From the NCBI GenBank assembly GCA_045628125.1, contig JAZQPA010000208.1:1-7826 (forward strand): 7,826 nucleotides of DNA, written 5' to 3'. This DNA comes from Minthousia sp045628125. Lineage in GTDB: Bacteria; Bacteroidota; Bacteroidia; Bacteroidales; Bacteroidaceae. A model generated the notes under the pieces. That model ran no database searches and was not told where the DNA came from. It saw only the letters and a program-made list of their open reading frames with translations. Numbering within the stretch: position 1 is the first letter of the stretch; each line of letters starts with the position of its first letter. Both the position numbers and the translations under genes were made by a program. This document shows, piece after piece, positions 1 to 6,089 of this stretch.

Positions 1-2016
1 GGAATATCCTATATTATCTATACCTCCGGTTCAACCGGAAAGCCCAAGGGAGTGATGATATCCCGTCGGGCATTGACCTCATTTGTCCGCTCCATGGCAC
101 AACTCTATCAGTTGTCCGAAACCGACCGCATCCTGTGTCAGGGCACGTTCAGTTTCGATGCATCGGTCGAGGATCTGTACCCCGTACTGACCTGCGGCGG
201 AACCCTGCATATCCTGCGGCAGTCGCTTACCAAGGACATTCACGGCATTGCCCAGTATATCCGTCAGCAAGCCATAACCGGTTGCAATTTCACCACCGTC
301 CTGGGCAGTATGCTGCTGGAACTGGTTCCCGATTTGCCTTTGCGCTACCTGACGGTAGGTGGCGAGAAACTGGTCAGCGTACCCAAGGGACTGCCGTTCC
401 CGGTTTACAACACCTATGGCCCTACCGAATTTACGGTCAATGCCACCTATTATATATGTCACAGCGGACAGGTTCCCGCCAATATTCCTATCGGACGCCC
501 TTTGTGCCAAAGCATGGCATTGGTATTGGACGCTAATGCCCGTCTTTTACCCAAAGGCTGTGTAGGCGAGTTGTATCTGACCGGAGCGCAGATTGCCGAT
601 GGCTATGTGAACCTGCCGGAACAGACCCGGAAAGCCTTTGTGCCCATGCCGTTTGCCAACGGGAAGGGTTTGCACACCATGTACCGCACCGGAGACCTGG
701 TGCGATGGAATGCCGACAATCAGCTGGAGTACGTGGGCCGTAACGACAATCAGGTAAAGATTCGCGGATACCGCATCGAATTGGGCGAGATTGAGACAGC
801 CGCCTCTATCTATCCGGAAGTGATTCATGCAGTTGCACAGGTATGCAAGGTAGATGGTACCGCCCAGCTCTGCCTGTGGTATACCGCAGCCAAACCCATC
901 AATAACGTATTCCTGCGCAAGTTTATCAGCCATCGCCTGCCGGAATACATGGTTCCCGATTGGTTGGAGGTCATCAGCGAGATACCGCTGAAAGCCAACG
1001 ATAAGGTAGATTATGCGCGACTGCCCAAGCCACAGCGCAAGAAGGAGAAGAAAGTGGTGATGCCCGCCATTACCGCTACCGAGGACCGTCTGGCGCGACT
1101 CCTTTCCACCATTATCGGAGGAAAAGACATCAGTGTCACCGACGATCTGTTTACCGAAGTGGGCATCACCTCCATTCAGGCCGCGCGATTCTCGTTCTGC
1201 GCCATGGAGCAAGGCTATCAGTTGCGCGTATCCGACCTGTATCAGTGGCGCAATATCCGTCACATCAGTCAGAACATCTCCCGTCTGCCCAATCATCAGG
1301 AATCCTTTGCCTACTGGCTGGAACCGCCTACCGACCGTCCAACCGTAGTGCTGGATTGCGGTTACATCTACCTGCATCCGCTCTATACCGATTACGTGGA
1401 GTTCTATCGCGAGCGTTTCAATTTTCTGATTCTAGAATCGTTTGTGGAATATTTCTGGAAAAAGAAGGATATCAACCTGCAGGATATGATGGCCGATTAC
1501 AAGCGCGATATGCTGCGTCTGCTGGATGGACGTCAGGTGGATATTGTAGCCGGTTTGTGCTTTGGAGCCGATTTAGCCCTCCTTATGGCCCACGAAATCT
1601 GCGAGTTGCAGGACAAGAAACCATTGGCGCTGCTGTTTGATCCTATCTATCACCGTGCCCAGAGCATCGATGTGATCGACGAGATGGAATCACCCATTGT
1701 GGCCGAACGCATGCGCATCTCCAATGCCCTGTCGCCGCAGGTCTTCCCGCCCGAATATCAGGGACCTATGCTCATCATGCTGGCAGGAGTTACCCCACAG
1801 CATATCTCGTTCGAGTTCCCCGACCGCAAGATATCCGAGGAGGAGCGGAAGGCGTTGGAGCAGGACATCATCGACAACCGGGAATGCTGGCATACCCATT
1901 ATCCCGATGCCGAGATACACACGCTGCCCATCAACCACTTTGAGTTGCTGAAGGAAGATTACCTGCCCGAGGTGGTCAGCACCATGAAATCCAGTCCGTT
2001 TACCCAGAACCTGTAA
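1..2016 (+). CDS. Nonribosomal peptide synthetase, C-terminal part (A-PCP-TE), 5' truncated by window edge
   Basis: The reading frame is open from base 1, so the N-terminus (probably a condensation domain and perhaps earlier modules) lies outside; 671 residues are visible. Adenylation motifs are in order: A3 YTSGSTGKPKG (residues 7-17), A4 FDAS (52-55), A5 NTYGPTE (137-143), A6 GELYLTG (about 187), A7 YRTGDL (228-233), A8 from G246, A10 NDKVD with Lys335. A carrier domain follows, with GITS and Ser391 as the phosphopantetheine site. The C-terminus is an alpha/beta-hydrolase thioesterase: GLCFG with Cys520, Asp547 in LLFDP and His646 in NHFELL. The triad spacing (27 and 99 residues) nearly equals that known for surfactin thioesterase. 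The protein would activate one amino acid and release the finished peptide in the cytoplasm. Hand-read binding-pocket residues (D53 A54 E57 N96 T118 G120 T138 V146 N147 K335) hint at a basic or polar substrate, but weakly. The Cys nucleophile is unusual. The product is unknown. Confidence 0.96.
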   Translation, partial: GISYIIYTSGSTGKPKGVMISRRALTSFVRSMAQLYQLSETDRILCQGTFSFDASVEDLYPVLTCGGTLHILRQSLTKDIHGIAQYIRQQAITGCNFTTVLGSMLLELVPDLPLRYLTVGGEKLVSVPKGLPFPVYNTYGPTEFTVNATYYICHSGQVPANIPIGRPLCQSMALVLDANARLLPKGCVGELYLTGAQIADGYVNLPEQTRKAFVPMPFANGKGLHTMYRTGDLVRWNADNQLEYVGRNDNQVKIRGYRIELGEIETAASIYPEVIHAVAQVCKVDGTAQLCLWYTAAKPINNVFLRKFISHRLPEYMVPDWLEVISEIPLKANDKVDYARLPKPQRKKEKKVVMPAITATEDRLARLLSTIIGGKDISVTDDLFTEVGITSIQAARFSFCAMEQGYQLRVSDLYQWRNIRHISQNISRLPNHQESFAYWLEPPTDRPTVVLDCGYIYLHPLYTDYVEFYRERFNFLILESFVEYFWKKKDINLQDMMADYKRDMLRLLDGRQVDIVAGLCFGADLALLMAHEICELQDKKPLALLFDPIYHRAQSIDVIDEMESPIVAERMRISNALSPQVFPPEYQGPMLIMLAGVTPQHISFEFPDRKISEEERKALEQDIIDNRECWHTHYPDAEIHTLPINHFELLKEDYLPEVVSTMKSSPFTQNL

Positions 2017-2021
2017 AGCAA

Positions 2022-2432
2022 ATGAAGAAAAAGAAGAATACATACAAGGAAGAGCAGTTGGAATTCCTGAAGCAGAAAGCCCAGGAAGAAGGCATGATTG
2101 TGCTGGAGAGTGGCGTGATGTACCGCTGGATAGAGCGGGGCAGTGGCGGGCAGTTTCCCAAGAGCAGCAGCATAGTGTATGTGAACTATACCGGACGCCT
2201 GACCGACGGCACCGTGTTCGACACCACGCAGGGGCAGCGCCTTCCGGCGTGTTTTGTGGTGCGCACGCTCATCATGGGTTGGCAGATAGCCCTGAGCAAA
2301 ATGCACGAGGGCGACCGCATGGAAGTGTTTATTCCGGCTCAGTACGGTTACGGAAAAACCGCCTGTGGCGATATACCTGCCCATTCCACCTTGATTTTTG
2401 ATTTGGAGCTGCTCAAGATAGAACAGCACTAA
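2022..2432 (+). CDS. FKBP-type peptidyl-prolyl cis-trans isomerase, cytoplasmic
   Basis: 136 residues. The core shows the FKBP pattern: VYVNYTGRLTDGTVFDTT (residues 52-69), LIMGWQIALSKMHEGDR (83-99), a PAQYGYG loop (105-111) and the closing strand IPAHSTLIFDLELL (118-131). This family catalyses cis-trans isomerisation of Xaa-Pro bonds and often acts as a folding helper. The N-terminus is a charged stretch (MKKKKNTYKEEQLEFLKQKA) with no signal peptide or lipobox, unlike the many exported FKBPs of Bacteroidetes, so I place it in the cytoplasm. The ATG lies five bases after the NRPS stop, so the two genes are almost certainly translated from one transcript, which ends at the hairpin at 2440. Co-transcription suggests a role with the synthetase or its product (folding, or proline isomerisation), but it could be an ordinary housekeeping gene that happens to follow. 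Confidence 0.93.
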   Translation: MKKKKNTYKEEQLEFLKQKAQEEGMIVLESGVMYRWIERGSGGQFPKSSSIVYVNYTGRLTDGTVFDTTQGQRLPACFVVRTLIMGWQIALSKMHEGDRMEVFIPAQYGYGKTACGDIPAHSTLIFDLELLKIEQH

Positions 2433-2439
2433 AATATGC

Positions 2440-2468
2440 AGACCGGATGCCCAAACATCCGGTCTTTT
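2440..2468 (+). terminator. Rho-independent terminator after the FKBP gene
   Basis: A perfect stem GACCGGATG (2441-2449) pairs with CATCCGGTC (2456-2464) around the six-base loop CCCAAA, extendable by one A-T pair, and is followed by TTTT. It lies eight bases after the FKBP stop codon and would end the NRPS-FKBP transcript. Confidence 0.88.
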
Positions 2469-2495
2469 CATTTCAATTTTGTTCATTTTTGGTGA

Positions 2496-2555
2496 TTTTT
2501 ACAATAAACCGGACATTTTTACAAAAACTTGTAGAAAAAAAAGATGAAATTACAA
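2496..2555 (+). promoter_or_regulatory. Triple TTACAA operator upstream of the amidase gene (copy A)
   Basis: Two exact TTTTTACAA repeats (2496-2504, 2516-2524) lie 20 bp apart; a third TTACAA (2550-2555, within AAATTACAATAAT) lies 31 bp further. The steps are close to two and three helical turns, so all three would face the same side. The third site sits 28 bp before the -7 box, where a -33 element would be expected and where no TTTG is seen. The middle site also forms a dyad, TTTTTACAA-aaac-TTGTAgAAAA. The same layout recurs at 5948-6008. I infer binding sites for an activator. Direct repeats of about 9 bp at 20-21 bp are typical of LytTR-type regulators, but none is encoded in this window. 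Confidence 0.7.
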
Positions 2556-2577
2556 TAATCCGGGTGCTGTTGCTGCC

Positions 2578-2585
2578 TACATTTG
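2578..2585 (+). promoter_or_regulatory. Bacteroidetes -7 promoter box (TACATTTG) of the amidase gene
   Basis: TACATTTG matches the established Bacteroidetes primary-sigma -7 consensus TAnnTTTG. Transcription would start near 2590, giving a leader of about 23 bases before the ATG at 2613. No -33 TTTG is visible, which fits a promoter that depends on an activator bound at the TTACAA sites. Confidence 0.72.
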
Positions 2586-2612
2586 CATCAGCAAAACAAA
2601 AAAACATCGAAT

Positions 2613-3896
2613 ATGAAAAAGTTGATTTTAACCGCACTCTCTGCCTGTTTCCTGGCAACCGTGCTTACCGGATGTAAAGAGAAGACCGCTGCCACCGCAG
2701 CAGCTCCTGAACTGTGTAATACTCCTATTGCAGATTATCTGTATGGTGTGGAATATGACGACTATGATTTTGACGCAGCCGCACAGGCTATGGCCAAGCG
2801 TTTCAGTTCTGCCGCTCCTGCCTGTTCTGAGGTAAGAAAGGGCAACTTTGTAGGCCGCAACCTGGACTGGTACATCAATACCGATGCCGCAGCCATCATT
2901 AAGATCAACAAGAGCGATGCACGCTATGCATCCATCGGTATGATTGGTGCAAACAGCGTATTCAGCAACGAGTTTGCCAAGAGTGGCGAATACAGCCCTT
3001 TATATAATGCATTGCCTATGGCTACCACCGATGGAATCAATGAGAACGGTGTATATATAGGTGTGAACGTGATGCCAACCGGTGAGACATCGTTCGACGA
3101 ATCTACCTGGGAGCATGGCAAGTGGGGACACGGTGCAGCTTACACCAATCCCGATGCCAAAGAGACCCATTGCGTGACTTACCTGGCCCGTGTTATTCTG
3201 GACCGTGCCAAGTCGGTAGCCGATGCCAAGCAGATTATCGAAAGCATCAACTGGTATGAGCCAAACGGTTTCCCTGTTCCGGGTTCGTCACAGGCCTTCC
3301 ACTGGCTGATCAGCGATGCCACCACCAGCGTGGTACTGGAGTTCCTGGACAACAAGCCTTACTATTGCGAGACCACCGATATTAACGCTCCATCATACGC
3401 TACCATCATGACCAATTTCACCAACAAGCTGATGGAAGAGAAGGGAATGATACAGAACAGCGGTAACGGTTACGAGCGCTACGACCTGCTGAAAGAGGCT
3501 TATCCTACTACCGAGGAGTCATTCACCGGCATGCAGGACCTGCTGAAACAGGTTTGGTACTCAAAGGCTTACACCAAGGAGATTGGCAGCAAGGACTTCT
3601 GGTTTACCGAGTTTGTTGAGGACGTTTCTGCCAAGGACCTGTACAAGAATCCGGATGTATGGAAGAACGAGACCTACACCAATTCCATGAAGGTTAATCA
3701 GGAAAAATTCAACAATAAGGCCAACTGGCATGTGGCAGACTCTCCACTGTGGTACACCACACATACCACTGTATACGATCTGGCAGCCCGCAAGTTCCAC
3801 GTGCTGATTCATGAGGGAATGGACGAGCAGAAGGAATTTATGGAGGTAAGTCTGAACGACACCCATTTCGAAAAACCACTGGAACATCAAAAATAA
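2613..3896 (+). CDS. Lipoprotein linear-amide C-N hydrolase, choloylglycine hydrolase / penicillin V acylase family (Ntn hydrolase)
   Basis: 427 residues. The ATG at 2613 is chosen because it starts a clean lipoprotein signal peptide, MKKLILTALSACFLATVLTG ending at Cys21; an upstream in-frame TTG at 2583 overlaps the promoter. The hydrolase resembles the family that cleaves amide bonds in bile salts, penicillin V or N-acyl amino acids. Visible active-site equivalents: nucleophile Cys71 in PACSEV, Arg82 and Asp85 in GRNLDW, DGINENGV followed by Asn152 in GVN, Asn268 in MTN, and Arg289 in YERYD. Such enzymes need the Cys as the N-terminal residue, so residues 22-70 should be a propeptide removed before Cys71. 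It should act in the periplasm or on the cell surface. The substrate cannot be read from sequence: bile salt, acyl-amino acid, beta-lactam or the neighbouring NRPS product are all possible. Its promoter is shared in design with the NigD-like gene. Confidence 0.9.
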   Translation: MKKLILTALSACFLATVLTGCKEKTAATAAAPELCNTPIADYLYGVEYDDYDFDAAAQAMAKRFSSAAPACSEVRKGNFVGRNLDWYINTDAAAIIKINKSDARYASIGMIGANSVFSNEFAKSGEYSPLYNALPMATTDGINENGVYIGVNVMPTGETSFDESTWEHGKWGHGAAYTNPDAKETHCVTYLARVILDRAKSVADAKQIIESINWYEPNGFPVPGSSQAFHWLISDATTSVVLEFLDNKPYYCETTDINAPSYATIMTNFTNKLMEEKGMIQNSGNGYERYDLLKEAYPTTEESFTGMQDLLKQVWYSKAYTKEIGSKDFWFTEFVEDVSAKDLYKNPDVWKNETYTNSMKVNQEKFNNKANWHVADSPLWYTTHTTVYDLAARKFHVLIHEGMDEQKEFMEVSLNDTHFEKPLEHQK

Positions 3897-3915
3897 TAGA
3901 GTCTCCAAACTCATC

Positions 3916-3956
3916 ATGTGGCAGGATTAAGCGTAGTCCTGCCACATTTACGTCCT
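3916..3956 (+). terminator. Probable terminator between the amidase and the AP-fold gene
   Basis: An 11-bp perfect stem (ATGTGGCAGGA at 3916-3926 with TCCTGCCACAT at 3937-3947) encloses a ten-base loop. The tail (TTACGTCCTTACTTTT) is only moderately T-rich, so termination may be partial. The hairpin ends 21 bases before the next start codon, so readthrough from the amidase promoter could feed the downstream gene. Confidence 0.65.
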
Positions 3957-3968
3957 TACTTTTACGGA

Positions 3969-5900
3969 ATGAGAAAATTGTTTCTATACGTGCTATGCAT
4001 GCATCTGGGCATGCTGGCACTCTTGTCATTTATACGCCTGGCAACCATGGGCGTTCTACAATCCGATATGGATACCTCCGGTGTCGGAATAGCGCAATAC
4101 GCTGAATCACTGTATATTGGCCTCCGGTTGGACAATGTGGTGATGACCTACGTCAGCCTGTTGCCCTGCCTGCTTTCGCTGTTTCTGGCCACCCGCCCGT
4201 CAGCTCTGAACGCCATCATGCGTTTTCTGCGCGTGTATTACGGCATCTGTTGCACGGTATTGCCCTTGCACGCCATTGCCAACATTCCGTTCTGCAACGA
4301 ATACATGCACCCCATCGACATCTCCTCGCTGAAATGGCTGGATAATGGCGATGAGGTATTCACTATGTTGCTGAGTGACTGGTCGTTCCTGATTTATGGC
4401 ATAGTCATGCTCATCCTCATTCCGCTGTGCCTTTGGGGAGTGATGCGTATCAGTAAACGGCCGATTGCGCTCGGCAAACCATCCGGAAGGAAGAGCATCA
4501 TCACCGCCTTTCTGGTGGTAGCCGTGCTGTTCCTGTTGGGCGTTCGCGGATTCAAGGTCACCGGTCATGCGCTGAACTCCAGCAATGCCTATTTTACCAG
4601 CAATCACTACATTAATCTCTGCACGCAAAGTCCCGCCCTGTACTTTGTCAATTCCGTAAGCCGTTACCAGCGCCTCAATGCCGTCTCCTTCTATTCGGCT
4701 CAGGAACTGCAGCAGAACATGCAGGAGTTTTATGGCACCACCGATTTGAAAGAACCCTGGAAACACCGCATAACCGTCCCCGATTCCGCCCTGTTTGCCG
4801 GAAAGCGGCCCAATATCGTGCTGATTTTCATGGAATCCATGAGTTCGCACTACCTGCAGGCATTTGGTCAGCAGGAACCCCTCACACCCTTCCTGAATCA
4901 GTTGTATGATAAGTCGCTGCACTTCAGCCGTTGCTACAGCGCCGGATTCCGCACCGGGCAGGGACTGCTGGGCGTGCTGTGCTCGTGGCCATCGTTCATG
5001 AACCGCAACATCACCAGCGAGCATCGCCTGTCGGTATTCGGTGGCCTGCCTCTGGAACTGTCGGGAATGGGCTATTCCACCACCTGTTTCATCTCGCACG
5101 ATCCCAATTATGACGGATTGTACGACTTCTTTTCCTCCAACGGCATCCGTCGCATCTATTCCATGAACGATTATCCCGAAGAGGAGTACGTGGGCATGTG
5201 GGGCGTACCGGACGGCTATCTGTTTGATGCTGCCCTTCAGGCCATTAAGGATAAGGAATTAGGTTATCCGAATGAAAACCAGAAAGATGCGCCCTTCTTT
5301 ATCTCCATTCTCACCATCACGCATCATCCACCGTATGACCTGCCGGCCGATTTTCAGCTGACCTATGAGGACGAGGATTACGATTCCGTGCGTTATGCCG
5401 ACGAGTGCCTGCGCCGTTTCTTCGAGAAGGCCAGTCGCGAGCCCTGGTATGACAATACCGTTTTCGTACTGGTGGGCGATCATGGCGTGAGTATGGAGAA
5501 ACAGCAGGAATGCGAGTTGCCCGATATGATCAACCATGTGCCGCTGCTCATTTTCGGTAAGGATATTCAGGCAGGTGAATACGACGGCATGGCATCGCAG
5601 ACCGATATTGCCGCCACCGTGCTGTCCATGCTGGGGCACAGCTACACCACCAACAGCCTGAGTGTGGACCTGCTGAATCATCAGCGGCCGTATGTCATTT
5701 ACAGCAACGGATCCTGGGTGGCCTGCCGCGACCGTGAGCACCTGTTTCTGCTGAATTACATCGATAATATCCGCCGTTACTACCGTGTTCTGCCCGATGG
5801 CAGTGTGGAAAATGTCACGCCCGATGCCCGTCTGCTGGAAATGGAGCGCTACTGCCTGACCACCTATCAGTTGGAATTGGAGCAGTTGAAAAGCAGATAA
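3969..5900 (+). CDS. LTA synthase-family / sulfatase-like alkaline-phosphatase-superfamily membrane protein
   Basis: 643 residues from the ATG at 3969. An in-frame GTG at 3918 would put the terminator hairpin inside the gene, so I reject it. The N-terminal part has five predicted membrane helices (about 4-24, 57-75, 86-106, 138-159, 176-195), with the GLRLDN segment between the first two resembling relatives in this phylum. The rest is a periplasmic alkaline-phosphatase fold: NIVLIFMES with metal-ligand candidate Glu289, nucleophile candidate Thr329 in GFRTGQG, and Asp504-His505 in VGDHG. This is the LtaS/EptA/MdoB plan, in which an unmodified Thr accepts a phosphoglycerol or phosphoethanolamine group from a phospholipid. 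True sulfatases need a Cys/Ser-x-Pro/Ala-x-Arg signature, which is absent here. The acceptor is unknown; lipid A, surface glycans or periplasmic glucans are possible. No TAnnTTTG box is seen directly upstream. Confidence 0.9.
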   Translation: MRKLFLYVLCMHLGMLALLSFIRLATMGVLQSDMDTSGVGIAQYAESLYIGLRLDNVVMTYVSLLPCLLSLFLATRPSALNAIMRFLRVYYGICCTVLPLHAIANIPFCNEYMHPIDISSLKWLDNGDEVFTMLLSDWSFLIYGIVMLILIPLCLWGVMRISKRPIALGKPSGRKSIITAFLVVAVLFLLGVRGFKVTGHALNSSNAYFTSNHYINLCTQSPALYFVNSVSRYQRLNAVSFYSAQELQQNMQEFYGTTDLKEPWKHRITVPDSALFAGKRPNIVLIFMESMSSHYLQAFGQQEPLTPFLNQLYDKSLHFSRCYSAGFRTGQGLLGVLCSWPSFMNRNITSEHRLSVFGGLPLELSGMGYSTTCFISHDPNYDGLYDFFSSNGIRRIYSMNDYPEEEYVGMWGVPDGYLFDAALQAIKDKELGYPNENQKDAPFFISILTITHHPPYDLPADFQLTYEDEDYDSVRYADECLRRFFEKASREPWYDNTVFVLVGDHGVSMEKQQECELPDMINHVPLLIFGKDIQAGEYDGMASQTDIAATVLSMLGHSYTTNSLSVDLLNHQRPYVIYSNGSWVACRDREHLFLLNYIDNIRRYYRVLPDGSVENVTPDARLLEMERYCLTTYQLELEQLKSR

Positions 5901-5947
5901 CCGGCGAATTTTGTGGAAAATCCATTTTAATAATGTTCAATTGGTCA

Positions 5948-6008
5948 TTTTTACAATAAAAACGGTGATTTTTACAAAAAGTTGGCAAAAAAAAGGGCAA
6001 AATTACAA
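5948..6008 (+). promoter_or_regulatory. Triple TTACAA operator upstream of the NigD-like gene (copy B)
   Basis: TTTTTACAA occurs at 5948-5956 and 5969-5977 (21 bp apart), with a third TTACAA at 6003-6008 (31 bp from the second). The third site is 28 bp before the -7 box, exactly as in copy A. Aligned without gaps, 2515-2590 and 5968-6043 share 58 of 76 bases by hand count, with identity strongest in the TTACAA sites, a CGGGTG block and the -7 box. The dyad seen at the middle site of copy A is degraded here (TTGgcAAAA). Confidence 0.7.
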
Positions 6009-6030
6009 TGATTCGGGTGATGAAACCCTC

Positions 6031-6038
6031 TACTTTTG
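6031..6038 (+). promoter_or_regulatory. Bacteroidetes -7 promoter box (TACTTTTG) of the NigD-like gene
   Basis: TACTTTTG fits TAnnTTTG and is followed by GCATCA, as in copy A. A start near 6043 would leave an A-rich leader of about 47 bases before the ATG at 6090, longer than the leader of the amidase gene. A -33 TTTG is again lacking. Confidence 0.72.
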
Positions 6039-6089
6039 CATCAACAAAAACAAATTAATGACTCAATTAAACATTAAAAAATTACCATT

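Noticed and set aside
547..1377. Long minus-strand open frame of 276 codons opposite the NRPS
   Set aside because: It lies antisense to a strongly supported NRPS region with intact motifs; its translation has no recognisable domain and arises from codon bias on the other strand.
2496..2555. TTACAA repeats as a CRISPR array or replication-origin iterons
   Set aside because: There are only three short units with unequal spacing and no spacers, and they sit at fixed distances from a promoter box at two loci, which fits operators better.
2583..2612. TTG at 2583 as start of the amidase lipoprotein
   Set aside because: It lies inside the -7 box, upstream of the likely transcription start, and would put ten polar residues before the signal peptide.
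2447..2677. 76-codon plus-strand frame across the intergenic promoter region
   Set aside because: It spans the terminator and promoter and overlaps the lipoprotein signal sequence in another frame; no coding features.
3918..3968. GTG at 3918 as an upstream start for the AP-fold membrane protein
   Set aside because: The extra 17 codons fall on the terminator hairpin, and the first membrane helix begins naturally at the ATG at 3969.
4200..5099. Long minus-strand open frame of 299 codons opposite the AP-fold gene
   Set aside because: Antisense to a well-supported coding region, low-complexity His/Gln-rich translation, no plausible promoter or domain.
3969..5900. Annotation as a true sulfatase
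   Set aside because: No Cys/Ser-x-Pro/Ala-x-Arg formylglycine signature; the nucleophile position is Thr in FRTGQG, as in LtaS/EptA-type transferases.
5914..5928. Possible terminator after the AP-fold gene (TGGA-AAA-TCCA-TTTT)
   Set aside because: The stem is only four base pairs with a three-base loop; too weak to call.
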